Shown: positions 23,023-34,963, numbered from the stretch's first letter. The stretch is 64,000 nucleotides of DNA from Auriscalpium vulgare (GCA_019915015.1 JAHBBC010000016.1:806001-870000); one strand, 5' to 3'. Program-made: numbers and translations. Notes: generated from the letters alone by a model not told the origin.

Positions 23023-25970
23023 ATGGCACATCCCTTCGTCGACCCGCGCCTGCTTACAACTTTGCTAGCAGATGCGCGAGAATACCACAAGCACTTGAGC
23101 GTCTTACTGGACACCTATGCACAACATTCCCTGCTTTCTCTATCGGCATACGCCTCCACCTCCCCAGCACCGGTCGCTCGCGCGGTGATAGCGGTCGCTG
23201 GGAGTTTTGCAGGAGCCGATGATGCGCTCCGACGTTACGCCAATAGTGTCGAGGCATGGCAGACGGAGCTCCAGGCCATCAAGGGCCTCGAAGAGGAGAT
23301 GTCCAACGCGACCCGAGACCGTGAAATTCTGTACGCTGCCTCTCCTGAAATCCGAACACCTCTGACCATCGTTTAGTGTTACTAGATTGCTGGAGCAATC
23401 AAGGTCACAGAGGACGAGGAAACCTAGCACAACCACCCTCGGCTCCTCCAACTCAGGAAGCATGGCTGATGCCGCGCAGGAAGAACTCCGAGTATCGGAC
23501 CGGGAGCTGACGGTGAAGAAGCAGCGGTTGAGCGCACTACGCACGGCAGCACTGCGGGATGGATTGCACCGACGGTGCGAAGCCATGATCGATTGTGGGC
23601 AGACTTGGGCCGATATGGGAAAGGCAGGCATGCGAGTCCTCGAGGGTATCATAGATGTAGGTGAAGATCGTGAGTACACCCAGCACGCACTATGCTGTGA
23701 CAAATTCTGAAGCCGCATGTTATGTACGTCCAGAGCTTGAAGACCCCCTTCTTGGTGTGCCGGGAACGACTCTGGCGCAGCCTGAAATTAGTCGCGTGCC
23801 GTCCCACTCCCCGACGGTCCTCAAGATACAGTCTCGCATATCAACTCGAGGCTCTGCTCAGCCCATTGCGCAGACACTGCCAAAGGACTCGTTGCTTCTT
23901 GAACCCTTGTCCATTCCCCCGCGCATGCCATCAACGCAGACCCTACCCGCACCTTTCCCAATCACACCGCCAACACCACGTCGGCCGCGTTCCCGCCAGC
24001 AGCCATTATTTGTCACGAAGCAACGTTCACGTTCACGTTCGCGCTCGAGCTCCAGATCGAGGCCACACTCACCTGGGGACGTCATGTCGCCACCGCCATC
24101 CCTGGATTGGAACACCGTTACTCGTCAGAATGCCAGTCATAGACCCCGGCGACATCCGTCTCCGCCGACGATCCTTCAACCACGGCCCGTGTCTCCTCGG
24201 CAGCCCACACTCATCCAGCCGCAGCCGCAGCGGCCGATCATCATCTATCCAGGTACACCGCCCTCCCCCGCGTCCCCTCCAACCCATGAACCCATCGTAC
24301 TCCAACCGCCAACACGTGAACCTATCTATCCTCGGCCGCTCAGTCTTGTCGACGAAGGCCCCGAGATAGACTTTGAGCAAGCTGTACGCCAGCGCCGTGA
24401 TAGGTGGGGGAGGACAACACCTGTTGTACCTGCTATACCTGGCCTCGGGTCCAGCTCCACGTGGTACCAACCGCCGTATCTGCTGCCACAGCCGATGCCT
24501 CAAATTATTCCGCCGACCTTCATCCCGCCGACCTTTATCCCGCCACCCGTGACAATTATGACGGACTCAGACGACGATGACACGTCAGGCGTCCCTCATA
24601 GACATACATCCCGGAACAGGAGGCCGGCTAAGATCTCGAGGTCGACCTCACTCCCAGTGAGGAATCGTACACGCACGCGGCCCGCACCTCCGCCAGTGAT
24701 CTTGCCACCCCTTCCCCCAGGCTCCGCAACGGCTAGTGAACGAGAGCGCAGAGTGCGTGCATTCTTCCGCGGCTTGGCGGGCATCTTCAAAAGTGGGGAC
24801 AAGCCCTCGCCAGAGTCTTACTACCCATATGCGCCGTATATCCCAGCGTACAGTCCTACCATCCGAAGTCCTACCATCCGATCTTTGACACCACCACCGG
24901 CTCCGAGTCGCACGTGGAGATCATCCAATCCCAGCGTAGGCTACACACACACGGCTGTATCAGCGACGGCCGAGTCCCAGCAGTACACGTCGTATTCCGC
25001 ATACACCAGGAACACACAGCAAAGCCAGACGTCACGGAATAATTACTATATAGGCCCTGTTCGTGCAACCCCGCCCCATACCATCACGGCTGATGGGTCT
25101 TCTCTTCCATATGGCACCCAGTCAAGAAGGAGTTATTCTTCTAGTCGATCACGCTCGCCGCGTATCGTCGTAGTGAACGATGCACCGTCAGATTACTCAA
25201 GTAGCTCGTCTCGTTCGCGGGGTCCGAGCCCTCAACCAATTATTGTGCAAGGTCCTTCGTCATGGACTCCGTCGTCCTCACGCGCTCATCCTCCAACGAC
25301 AATCGTAGTGCAGGCACCGCCACGCCAGTACACGCCAAGCCGAAGCCGGTCACGCTCCCATAGTCCCGAAAGGACCGGCCTTCGATCGTCTTCATCACCC
25401 AGTCGGGCACCAGCGATGATCATAGTGCAGCAGCCCCAACGCCGTTACCGTTCACGCTCCCGCAGCCCTACGACAATAGTTCTCCCACCACAGCCTTCAC
25501 CTTCTAAGACACGACAGGCTCCTCGTACGATCGTTGTGCAGCAACCTAGGCGCAGACATCATTCCCGGAGTCCCCATCCCATAACCCCCACAACAATAGT
25601 TATGCCACCACATCCATCGCCTTCCAAGTCACGACAGGCTCCTCGTACGATTGTTGTGCAGCAGCCTAGGCGCAGACATCGTTCCCGTAGTCCCCAGCCC
25701 ATAATCATCGAGCGTGCACCCTCCCCAGTGAGCCTGCGGAGGACCCCGCGTACGCCGGCTACGATTGTACTCCAGCCACCGTCACACTACTCTCCGCAGA
25801 GGGGCAGATCACGTACCCGCACCCCCAGAGTGACCGTTGCCGAGCAGAATTCCTCTCCGTCAAGCTCTGTTGAGAGCTACGGCCGTGTCTTGACACGTCT
25901 TGCTTCCCCGGAGTCCGATGCCTCTTCGGAAGCGTCCTACGCCACGGGCGTTGAGGACGAGGCAGAGTAG
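23023..25970 (+). CDS. IMD/BAR-like N-terminal domain with Arg/Ser/Pro-rich C-terminal region
   Basis: Exons start at 23023, then after an intron (donor near 23329, acceptor 23376) VTRLLEQSRSQRTRKPS follows. A second intron near 23670-23731 leads into the long last exon. The first 200 residues are helical and heptad-like (LLADAREYHKHLSVLLDTY, GADDALRRYANSVEAWQTEL, LKGLEEEM), resembling the IMD/I-BAR-type helical domain seen in many uncharacterised fungal proteins. This is inference. The remaining 700 residues are disordered and rich in Pro, Ser and Arg, with RS-dipeptide stretches (RSRSRSRSSSRSRPHSP) and a repeated TIVVQQPRRRHHSRSP module. RS content resembles splicing-type SR tails, but no RRM is present. 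Two 120-nt repeat copies lie within it. Confidence 0.65.
25469..25708 (+). repeat. two tandem 120-nt (40-codon) repeats in an RS-rich exon
   Basis: Copies at about 25469-25588 and 25589-25708 align with an exact 120-nt offset and no gap, with scattered substitutions. Each encodes SRQAPRTIVVQQPRRRH or a close variant. The frame is preserved. Confidence 0.8.
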
Positions 25971-26318
25971 ACATAAGGCGTTCTCTTTTGCACACCACAA
26001 CCGCTCCACTGCTATCAGACTTCTAGCTTTCTTCCCGACGTGTTGTTAAAGTGCTTCCCGACCCACAGGCGCATGTACTATCTTCGAAAGGTGTCCTTTT
26101 ATGATATGCGTGTTGAGCACGAAGTGTCATCGACAGTATGTAATCATCATCCTCTTACAAGTCTCGCATCGGCATCGGAGACCTCAATCCGACCCGCAAG
26201 CCTTCCGGCCCAATATGAAATCCCCTGTCTAAAGCCCATTCCCCTTGACCATACTTATACCATTACAGCCACGGTACCAGTTCTAACCAACACCCACAGC
26301 CCACCGGTATATATCAAA
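25971..26318. other. intergenic / 5' region of Ser-Pro-rich gene
   Basis: An open frame continues through 26040-26318 but contains no conserved segment. The TATA-like TATATATC at 26308-26315 is only 4 nt before the chosen ATG, so if it is a TATA box the true start would be further downstream or upstream. No separate gene is seen. Confidence 0.4.
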
Positions 26319-27437
26319 ATGTCTCCTCAAACAGAATCCTCGCTCTCTTCTCTGCACCTGTTCGATCTTTCGTCTAACGCAGAACCATCGTCGTCATCTG
26401 CAGAGAAGTACATCGAAAACTCTCTCCTCGAACTCCTAGCGATGGCCGACGAATATGAACAGAGCAAGAGGTCCCCTTCTGCCGAGCCAGCCACCTGCGA
26501 TCAGAGCTCGACTATGCCGGGCAAGAATACTCCTGCGCCTACCTCGAGCCCTCCTCCGGACTTGGCTCTGCCCCCGGAGATGCTTCTCATCGAGTCTTCC
26601 AAAGCTCCTTCTCACAAGGTGAAGACGCCGCCTCATGGCCACTCGAGTCCCTCCCCGTCTTCATCATCGTGTAGTCCTACCTGCGACAATACCCCCCGAG
26701 CTCACTCGCATTCCTCGTCCTCTCCTACCGATTCCGCCTCGCCTCTATCCTTGCCCCGCCCCTATGACTCTTCGCCGGGCACGACTCCTACTGCTTCATC
26801 AAGCAGAGCTTCTGCGACGCCAAACAATTCGAGTCGCGAGTCCTCGCCACATCCCCTCCTCCAGCAGTTCCTCGCAGCTCATCCGAGATACGATCTTGAG
26901 ACCGCCGCACTCGAGCAGGCGATACGTATCCAAGAGCATCTCGAGACACTGCGCGAGATGGGCTTCCACGCGGATGTCGCGCCTGTTCCCATGCCGCACA
27001 TTGGCGTCCCGTCTGTTGCCTACGCTATCGCACTTTGCCACCAGGAGCGTCTAATGCTCATGGGCACCGATGACCCCCCGACGCGCACGCAGATCCCGTG
27101 CCGGTATGAAGCACCGAGTCAGGTTACGCCTGCGCCCGCGCCTACGCCTGCACCCGCAACCGCCACCGAGTCTGCTCAGGACCCCAGTCTTCTCATTGTA
27201 CCGGACGAGCACATCCCGTGCCGGTATGAAGCACCGGAGCAGGTTACGCCTGCGCCCGCGCCTACGCCTGCACCCGCAACCGCCACCGAGTCTGCTCAGG
27301 ACCCCAGTCTTCTCATTGTACCGGACGAGCACGAGTGGATTCCTATGAGAGGCCGCGCTCGTCCTGGCACGGCGAAACGTTCTCGTCCTCAGAACAAGAA
27401 ACCGAAGCCCTCGGCGAAGAAGAGGCGCACTGGATGA
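26319..27437 (+). CDS. Ser/Pro-rich protein with 40-residue repeats and basic C-terminus
   Basis: A single exon of 372 codons from ATG 26319 (context TCAAAATG); an upstream open extension to 26040 exists. The N-terminus MSPQTESSLSSLHLFDLSSN is followed by a helix (SLLELLAMADEYEQ), a Ser/Pro-rich middle, and a second helical segment (LEQAIRIQEHLETLREMGFH). Two nearly identical 40-residue repeats begin IPCRYEAP and end LLIVPDEH. The C-terminus is a nuclear-signal-like basic run (KRSRPQNKKPKPSAKKRRTG). I recognise no family. A related IPC motif occurs in the upstream untranslated frame (QYEIPCLKP). It lies 350 bp downstream of another repeat-bearing Ser/Pro-rich gene on the same strand. Confidence 0.6.
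   Translation: MSPQTESSLSSLHLFDLSSNAEPSSSSAEKYIENSLLELLAMADEYEQSKRSPSAEPATCDQSSTMPGKNTPAPTSSPPPDLALPPEMLLIESSKAPSHKVKTPPHGHSSPSPSSSSCSPTCDNTPRAHSHSSSSPTDSASPLSLPRPYDSSPGTTPTASSSRASATPNNSSRESSPHPLLQQFLAAHPRYDLETAALEQAIRIQEHLETLREMGFHADVAPVPMPHIGVPSVAYAIALCHQERLMLMGTDDPPTRTQIPCRYEAPSQVTPAPAPTPAPATATESAQDPSLLIVPDEHIPCRYEAPEQVTPAPAPTPAPATATESAQDPSLLIVPDEHEWIPMRGRARPGTAKRSRPQNKKPKPSAKKRRTG
27093..27332 (+). repeat. near-perfect tandem duplication of 120 nt (40 codons)
   Basis: Units 27093-27212 and 27213-27332 start ATCCCGTGCCGGTATGAAGC and end GACGAGCAC. They differ only at one or a few bases near the GAGTC/GGAGC position. Near-identity points to a recent duplication. Confidence 0.92.
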
Positions 27438-27699
27438 TCGATCTCGCCTTGTCTTAGTATATTATAGAACCATACAAGCGCATAAATAGATACCAGCTAC
27501 GCACAGAGAATACCATCGCATTTTGGAACTAGATTGAGTGTCATTTTGTCGCTAACCATATCGGCCGAGTAAAGCCGACTTCAAGTGTGCGAAGTTTTTA
27601 GTGGCAGTGACCTCCGAAACGTCTTTCAGCACCTTGCAGCTGAATATCCCCAATACTTGAGCATTGAACCTGTCCAGATTTACGATCTCTAAACCCTTT

Positions 27700-29000
27700 A
27701 TGGCACCCTCCCGCAAACGTAAACAACGCTCATACCATTCCTCCGACCAACCACCCCGTTCTACTCGTGCCTTCGATCGCGACGATCGCGCTGTATCTCC
27801 GGCAGTCGACTCCTCTCTGTTCATCGTCGCCCACGAAGCCGATGTCGTGCGTGGACCACAAGCAGCCTATGCCGCTGACTCACTGGAAGTCACTCTGGTG
27901 GATGCGAACGGCGAATCGTCAAAGAGAGTCGGAGACAGTCTCATCATGTGGGAGCGGTCCGGGCAGCAGGAGGATGTCTGGGTGGACAGGTGCGTACTTC
28001 TTATTCCTTGGTAGTTCTGTTGTTGGTTGGCGTCTGTGCTCCTTAAGTCTTGCAATGGATTGAATGGAATAATTGTCCTCGAGTCATGGTATGGAAGCCG
28101 CGCGGACCTTGGTACTGATATCATCCTAGGACGGTAGCTCTCATCTCAGTCGATTGCTCACGTCTGCTACAGATACGACGCTCGGCTCCTCTTAGACGCA
28201 TTACCTACCGCCTATACCGCGACAACCGTTAGCTCGGGCGCAGGAGAGAGGCCAAACTCCCCATCCGGATGGTCTGATCTGCCCTCCGACGCGGAGGACA
28301 CGTTTTTCTTCTCTCCCGAAGAGACGGAGGACTATCATCGTGATAAACGGAGGAGGCAGATTGATCGACTTCGCGAGGACCGTTTAAGGGCCTTACAAGA
28401 TGAAGACGACGAAGCTGATGCAGTCACAGGGGAGCGCTGGGGCGGAAGCGATGAAGAGGTTCGTCTGCAATACTGCGACGGGGCCTCACCGTTTCTATGT
28501 CTTGTTCCTGATGTGCGTCTTAGCCCGACGAAGCTGAAGTTGCCATCATGCGACGCACTGCAACGCATGTGCTCTCTTCTCCCAACCCCGCGCACCTCGA
28601 AATGCGCATTCTCGCCAACCACGGGGCAGACCCACGCTTTGCGTTCCTCCGAGGACGGTGGTCTAAAGCGTGGGCCCTCACCAAGGCCGTTGTGCGGCAA
28701 GAGACTGTCACGAAGGAAACAGCCGAGAAGCGGGAGAAAGAACGAAAGACGGGCCTCGGGGGTCTTATGGGATACGATGACAGTGACTCGGACGCGGATG
28801 AGGATGATGGCAAAGCGGATGAAAAACTTTCAAAGATCAGTGAGAATGCCCGCGCGGACTCTGCCGGCCAGATTGATGGAGGAGGTGGAGACGCTAATGC
28901 AGAGGATGCGGCCAGACAAGCACGGCGAGAAAGAGCAAAGAAATGGGTGGATGCAAGGAGGGCTGCTCGGTCAACTGGCCGCAGTGGGGAGGACATATAA
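27700..29000 (+). CDS. conserved uncharacterised protein, probably nuclear
   Basis: Three exons: 27700-27989, about 28173-28459, and about 28524-29000. The N-terminus MAPSRKRKQRSYHSS is basic. A beta-rich segment (LEVTLVDANGESSKRVGDSLIMW) follows, then an acidic and basic linker (RRQIDRLREDRLRALQDEDD). The most conserved-looking block, AHLEMRILANHGADPRFAFL followed by RGRWSKAW, occurs in many fungal hypothetical proteins of unknown role. The C-terminal part is charged (KREKERKTGLGGLMGYDDSD) and ends SGRSGEDI. No catalytic motif is visible. The first intron, about 183 nt, is long for this region. The gene is convergent with the Asterix gene, with about 100 bp between them. Confidence 0.7.
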
Positions 29001-29102
29001 GAGCATACAAGTTCCTAAGCATCCCCGCCCATTGTTCGACTATATTCAAAAAATTCTCGTCAAAGCCGGCTTCATATGGTTATCACCACAGCCCATCCCC
29101 CA

Positions 29103-29625
29103 CTACTTAGGGCCAAAGTCGAGCGGGGTCTGTTGCTGGGACGGCGCTGGGCTGGACGGTTTGAGGATGAGGGGAAGGTACGAGGCGACAAGAGCGAAGG
29201 TCGCCAGCCTGACACGACGACAGGCCAGTCAGTAACATGTCGTAAAGAGGTAGAGTTTAATATGGGGGTACATGAGGTTGCCAATGGGGGGTGTGCTTCC
29301 CTCTTTGGTACGGAGTGGGTGCTGGTTGATGAAGGCGCTGACGCCAAGAATGAGTGACGGCCAGGCGAGTATCCTGTGGGCAGGCAGGCAGCAATCAGCG
29401 ACACAGAAAACTGGAGGGATCGAGTGCACTGCACGCACCGATTGCGTGTAACCATGATCAGGCCGGCGAGGAACATGCCCGAGGTTGCGAGGCCATCTAC
29501 AGAGGGTGTAAACGAACCGAGCGACGCGACGTGGGCGTACACATACCGGCAGACTCCTGCTTCCAAGTCTGCGGAGGAGCAAACTTTGTTTCTAACGAGG
29601 AATCACGAGGGTCGTCTTGAGGCAT
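29103..29625 (-). CDS. Asterix / WDR83OS-like (UPF0139) PAT-complex subunit
   Basis: This small gene has four short exons and three introns of about 50-65 nt. Exons read MPQDDPRDSSLETKFAPPQT + WKQESA; DGLATSGMFLAGLIMVTRNR; ILAWPSLILGVSAFINQHPL to PPIGNLM; and LATFALVASYLPLILKPSSP to DFGPK. All joins keep frame, giving about 114 aa, close to the usual 105 aa. The order (DPR...KFAPP N-terminus, three hydrophobic helices, Pro-rich tail) matches the UPF0139/Asterix family. In animals Asterix partners CCDC47 in the PAT complex, an ER intramembrane chaperone. Start ATG is at 29623-29625, stop at 29103-29105. Confidence 0.75.
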
Positions 29626-30074
29626 GGTGGACGTGCTGGCAGTGGCGGACTCGCGAGTCGCGAATGTCGGCCGGGCAGCCCGGGCCGGAACCCGTGGCTC
29701 CAACTCTCCACCGAGTCCGCCGGGTCTCCGCGGCTCTCTCCAGCTGCACCGGCACGCGGCCACTGTAACCAAAGTCAGTAGATGCCGCCGCTGTATCATA
29801 GTATATCAGCCGCACGCACCACTGGGCCACTGCCGTCATCGGTATCGTCCTGGTAAGATCATCCCATTGCTTTCTTCAGTTTGCCCTGTGGATTCTGGGC
29901 GCTGTTTGGCCGCAATAGTCATTTATAGGCTGGAAATACGGAGCACTAGTAAGTCTTGGCATGCCAGTGTTCAATAGCGCCGCTGACGTCTTCATTTCTA
30001 GAAGCCTACTGCTGAGTACATAAAGGCGTGTTGGCCCTCAACTCTTCAATCGCTGCCTGCCTCACTCTCGAAAC
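29626..30074. promoter_or_regulatory. divergent promoter region, Asterix-like gene and P450 #2
   Basis: 449 bp between two head-to-head starts. A TATA-like ACATAAAGG at about 30018 lies some 55 nt before the P450 ATG. No gene is seen. Confidence 0.45.
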
Positions 30075-32282
30075 ATGTCTGGCCCGCTACGCCTACCGAG
30101 CCTTTCTGTTTTAGACTTCTTTGCTGTCGCCGTGTCCCTACTGGTATTCAAGGCCATACTTGACCGGCGGAGGAGAAAGGGTCTACCTTATCCTCCAGGG
30201 CCACGACCGCTGCCTCTCATAGGTAACCTGCTCAACATGCCCGCATCCGAGGGCTCGTGGAAAGCATACGCCAAGCTCGGGGAGCAATACGGTGGGCATT
30301 GTCTTCTATATTTCTACCAGCCCTAATATAAGCCTCAGGAGACATTATATCACTCCGCGTCCTTGGCCAAACCATCGTAGTTCTCAATTCACACCAGCGC
30401 GCCTTTGACCTCCTGGAAAGACGCAGCGCTCTATACTCCGATCGTGTTGTGATGCCATTCTATGACCTGCATATATCTCTCAGCCTCCTAGACGGTCTAC
30501 ATTCTGACATTCTTCCCTAGGGCCGGATTCGGCTGGCTTCTTCCTACGGCTAGACAGGATGATGCCTGGCGAGCCGGACGTCGTAGCCTCGATCGCAGTC
30601 TGCGACCGAACGCCATCACACAATATCGGCCTATGCAGACCTCTAAAGCGCACGTCTTGCTCAAGGGCCTTCTGCAGAAGCCTGAGGAATACACGGCCCA
30701 TCTTGAACAGTTGCGTCATATTTTCCATCTCGTTTTCGATGATTACTTGATTGGCAGTTAGGCTGCAGGGATCGTTGATCTTGTCGCTTACTTATGGGTA
30801 TGAGGTGAAGGGACACAGTGATGAGCACTTGACCAGGGCTCTAGCCCTTAACAAAATAACGAACGCAACGGCTTTGCCCGGTGCTAATGTCGTCAACGTT
30901 TTCCCATTTCGTGAGGACTTTCGTCGCGTTGTGTGTATGTCCGCTTGACGTCCTGTTGCTTCCGCAGTGCGGTACTTTCCTGGGTGGTTGCCGGGCATGT
31001 CGTTCAAGGCCTTAGCACGCCAAGGCCGTGAAGCCGGCGACGCGAGCATGACTCGTACATGGGATTCCTTCAAAGAAGCAGTGGTACGTCGATCCATATG
31101 GCCGTCGATCCATATTTCATACTCGTCGTCTTAGGATAAAGGCACTGCCCGCAACTCCATCGCTCTCGACGAGATGCGAGAGTATCAACAATTCAAGTCA
31201 GACGAAGAGGAAAGGAATGTGATGGCGGCGTTGGGGTCTCTGTTCGTAGGTAAGGCAGAGTTGCCATACGAAGTGTACACCCACTTACTTGGCTTCCTTA
31301 GCTGGTTCTGACACTGTAAGTTTCTTTGCGCCTGAATGATATCTTGCTGACAAGTCGATTATCACGGGCAGACAACGTCTTTGTTACAATCGTTCTTCCT
31401 GATGCTCGCAACGTACCCATCTGTTCAAAAGCGCGCTCAGGCAGAGCTCGATACTATTCTGGCAGGGAAGAGGCTGCCTAACTTTGACGATCGTCCGAAG
31501 CTACCATACATCAATGCAATTTGCAAAGAGCTCGGACGATGGAGAATGGTGACACCGATAGGTTAGCTACACAACGTCGTTGGATAACGAGATAATACTC
31601 AACCAGTAAAAAGGATTGCCCCATGCCTCTACCGAGGACGATGTTTATGACGGATACTTCATTCCCAAAGGTAAGCGTGTATGCTTTATTTACACACATT
31701 GGATTTCTCTCATTGTATTGTGCAGGGTCCATAGTCATAGCTAATGGATGGTAGAGTCTAGTCACTTGTCAGCCTGCTTCAACCTGATGAGCTCAATATC
31801 AGGGCGATGCTTCACGACCCTGCTCTCTACCCGGAGCCCGAGGTATTCCAACCCGAACGCTTTCTGACGGAGGATGGGCATTTCAAGGATGACCCGCTGA
31901 TCAACGTGGCGTTTGGTTTGGGCAAACGGTAATCTCCCTTGCGTTTTTCGCGCAAACTGAGAGTACTTATATCATTTACAGGATATGTCCTGGTCGATTC
32001 ATCGTCGACTCGACTGTCTTCATCGTCGTCAGCATGGTGCTGTCGACGTTCACAGTCGGCAGGCCAAGGAACCCACCTCCAAATGAAACCCCTCTGGACC
32101 AAAACGTCAACATAGGATTTGTAGTGACGTACGTTCCCTATTTTATATAACGGCGGCCTTCGGTTCTGAGCAGGTTGATTTCCAGTCGTCCGGAGTCCTT
32201 TCAGTGTACGATTGTCCCGCGGAGCAAGGATGCCGAAGAGTTAATCCTTGCCGCGGTGACGAGTAATGTTAATGATGTCTGA
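30075..32282 (+). CDS. cytochrome P450 (#2)
   Basis: Close relative of the P450s at 6.5 and 49 kb. It has the membrane anchor (VLDFFAVAVSLLVFKAIL), hinge YPPGPRPLPLIGNLL, I-helix AGSDT, ExxR as KELGRW, PERF (FQPERFLTEDGHF), and haem loop NVAFGLGKR/ICPGRF. The end is CTIVPRSKDAEELILAAV, then TSNVNDV. Introns fall at the same places as in its sister genes, including one inside the haem loop after GKR. The intron at 30469-30520 has a GC donor (CCT|GCATAT) instead of GT. The acceptor CCCTAG and the branch CTGAC are present, and translation continues as YDL|AGFGWLL only if it is removed. Otherwise intact; substrate unknown. Confidence 0.9.
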
Positions 32283-32620
32283 CTCGGACTCGAAAGAAGT
32301 TACGCCTGGTCTGTACTGCATACTTGACTTGGTCCACATGACAGACCGTCTGCGACCCTCCGCCTTTCCCTTCAATGATCCACGAGGGCATGGTACATAT
32401 TCTGTAAACACCGTGGCCTACTTGGCAGAGTTTAGCGTCTAGCTTGAGAGATGGACTGGTGACCGTTTGTCCAGCGAGAACGAGATGGGGAGGGTGTTGT
32501 CGCCAGACATCGTCGTCAATACGGCTGGTTACGAGTCTCCGACCGGCGCGGCGGGCCGGGGTTAGCCCTAAAGGTGGGGTTATCGGGTGTTGGTGCGGTT
32601 GACTTGCGGCCAGCACGACG
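32283..32620. other. intergenic between P450 #2 and the F-box/WD40 gene
   Basis: 338 bp. A minus-strand ORF here has no motifs. It presumably holds the promoter of the next gene; no clear element is seen. Confidence 0.45.
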
Positions 32621-34963
32621 ATGGACTCCGCGCAGCCGCAGTCGCCCCTCCGCTCGTCCACACTGCCCTTTCGCGCGCGTGGGCGGACGCGTGCTGCCCC
32701 TCTTCAGCCAAGGCCCACAACCCCACGTTTCAGCAAGTTATTTGGCACAGTCCTTGGATCTCCCTTCCTCGCCCCCTCTGACCCCGCCGCATCCTCATCC
32801 ATGAACGTGAACGTGAACGACCTCGACATGGACATCGTCGACGGTGCCCTTTCCGCCGTTCCGCATGCCCTCACCATAACGCGCCCATCATCGCCGTCCC
32901 CGTCTATGGACTTCTCCATCATCAGCCCGCCCAGTCCTGGTCCGGATCAGAACTTCTCTGGGATATTCTTCCCCCGCGGTCCCTCCTCCTCCTCCTCGTC
33001 TTTCTTTCCTTCCACATCACGCCACCGACGCTTTCATACCATCCACGGATCCACTTACCCACTGGGTCAGTCGTCGTCTTCCAAATCAATGAAGACATTG
33101 TTCCCCCGACTCTGGGATGCCCTGTCCTCGCCCGCGAAGAAGGGCAAGGGTAAACCCCTGTATGGGATGCCCTATGCCCTCGGCGATGATTGCAGCTACG
33201 CAGACTTACTGCCTCTTGATGGCGAGGAGGGCGAGTTGATTGACGACGAGGCTTGTTTCATGGACAGCAATGGCTTCATCCCCAGAGGCATTGGTATGTG
33301 GCCCTCACTTTTTCCACCCACTCACTCGCATTGACATGTGTTGCAGACTTGCTTTCGCTCCTTCCCCCCGAAGTCTCCATCCAGATCTTGAGCTACCTCG
33401 ACTTCCCCTCCGTCATCGCCTGTCAACTTGTTTCTCGTACATGGCACAAGTTGGCAGACGACGGCGCCGTTTGGCGTGGACTCTTCCACCGCCGTGCAGG
33501 CTGGGGCGTTGACCTCGAACGCGCCCTCGCCCGCGGTTGGGTCCCACCTAACACCCAGGCACCGCTGACACTTTCCATTCCACAATCACCGTCGGCAGTC
33601 ACCCTTGCCAGTCCGTCGGAGAACCCGCCCTCCCCGCCGCTCTCGGTGCCCGTAAACACGGGGCGCCATTTCCCCCTGGATCCATCTCCATGGAGCCCTG
33701 AACTGCCGTCACCTTCATGCCACTCGCCCTCGCCCGAATCTGCACCACTCTCCCTTCCGTGGCGCACGCTGTACGCGGCACGAGCGGAACTCGATGCCCG
33801 CTGGGCTGTTCCATGTCTTTCCAGTCCTTTGAGCCCATCTTCTGCCCGCGGGTTCAACCCGCAGGCTCGCTGGCTCGCCGGCCATGCTGACAGCGTCTAT
33901 TGCCTCGAGTTCGATTCGACGCGCATCATCACAGGCTCGCGCGACCAGACGATCAAGGTGTGGGATCTCGCGAGCGGGCGCTGCGTTGGCACGTTCAAGG
34001 GCCACTCGGGCAGTGTGCTGTGCTTGAAGTTCGAAAAGGACTGGGATGTGCGCCGGACAGGTCAGGAGCCGAAGCGGGGTTTCTTGGTCAGTGGGAGCAG
34101 CGATCGCTCTGTGGTTGTGTGGGATATGTGGGTGACCGAGTCGGGCGAGGTGTGCGCGGATATGCGTGCAGTACTCAAGGGCCACATGGGCGGTGTCTTG
34201 GACCTACGCATCGACGACCAGTGGATTGTGAGCTGGTGCGTATCACTCTGTCACTCGAGAGCTGTTCACTAACGAGATAGTGATCGGCTCCATAGCTCCA
34301 AGGACGCGGTGATACACGTGTGGGATAGGGAGACTCTGAGGCTCCATCGCACGCTGGTGGGACATGAGGGCCCTGTGAACGCGGTTGGATTGCAGAACGG
34401 GCGCGTTGTGTCCGCAAGCGGCGACGGCAAGATGATGCTGTGGGACATCGAGGGTGGGTCGCGCCTCCGTACATTCGAGGGCCACGATCGCGGCCTCGCC
34501 TGTATCGAGTTCAAGGTGCGCCCCAACCGTCACCACTCCAGTCACGTAACTGATGAATCGCTCGCACGTAGGATGACTTCATTGTGTCTGGATCGAATGA
34601 TTGCAAAATCAAGGTCTGGTCTGCCTCGACAGGCGAGTGCCTGCGCACGCTTGGCGGGCACGACTCGCTCGTGCGCGCACTCGCGGTGGACCCTGTCTCA
34701 GGTCGCCTCGTCAGCGCATCCTATGACAAGACGGTGCGCCTGTGGGACCTGCGTACTGGCCGCCTAATTCGCCTGTTCCGCGGGCACCATGTGAGCCACA
34801 TATTTGACGTCAAGTTCGACGTCAGACGGATTATGAGGTATGTGGCTTGTGTCGTCTGAGAGTGCGATGACTGTGCTGACGATGGGTTTACAGTACGTCG
34901 CATGATCAGAAGATCGTCGTGCTTGATTTCGCAGAGCAGCTGGACGCGGCTCTGTTCACTTAA
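32621..34963 (+). CDS. F-box/WD40 protein, SCF ubiquitin-ligase substrate adaptor
   Basis: The disordered N-terminus (about 230 aa, Ser/Pro-rich) ends in an intron at about 33296-33345. Next comes an F-box: LLSLLPPEVSIQILSYLDFP, then SVIACQLVSRTWHKLADD and WRGLF, which would bind Skp1. A Ser/Pro linker leads into about seven WD40 blades: LAGHADSVYCLEFD...IKVWDL; FKGHSGSVLCLKF...VVVWDM; LKGHMGGVLDLRID; HVWDRETLRLHRTLVGHEG; KMMLWDIEGGSRLRTFEGHD; KIKVWSASTGECLRTLGGHD; VRLWDLRTGRLIRLFRGHH; and a final STSHDQKIVVLDF. Length and order match the Met30/Pof1/Fbxw class, but the substrate is unknown. Four short introns lie in the WD region. It ends DAALFT. Confidence 0.88.

Noticed and set aside
23140..23718. 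192-codon minus-strand ORF over the IMD-like gene
   Set aside because: Crosses a confirmed plus-strand exon and intron; no motif.
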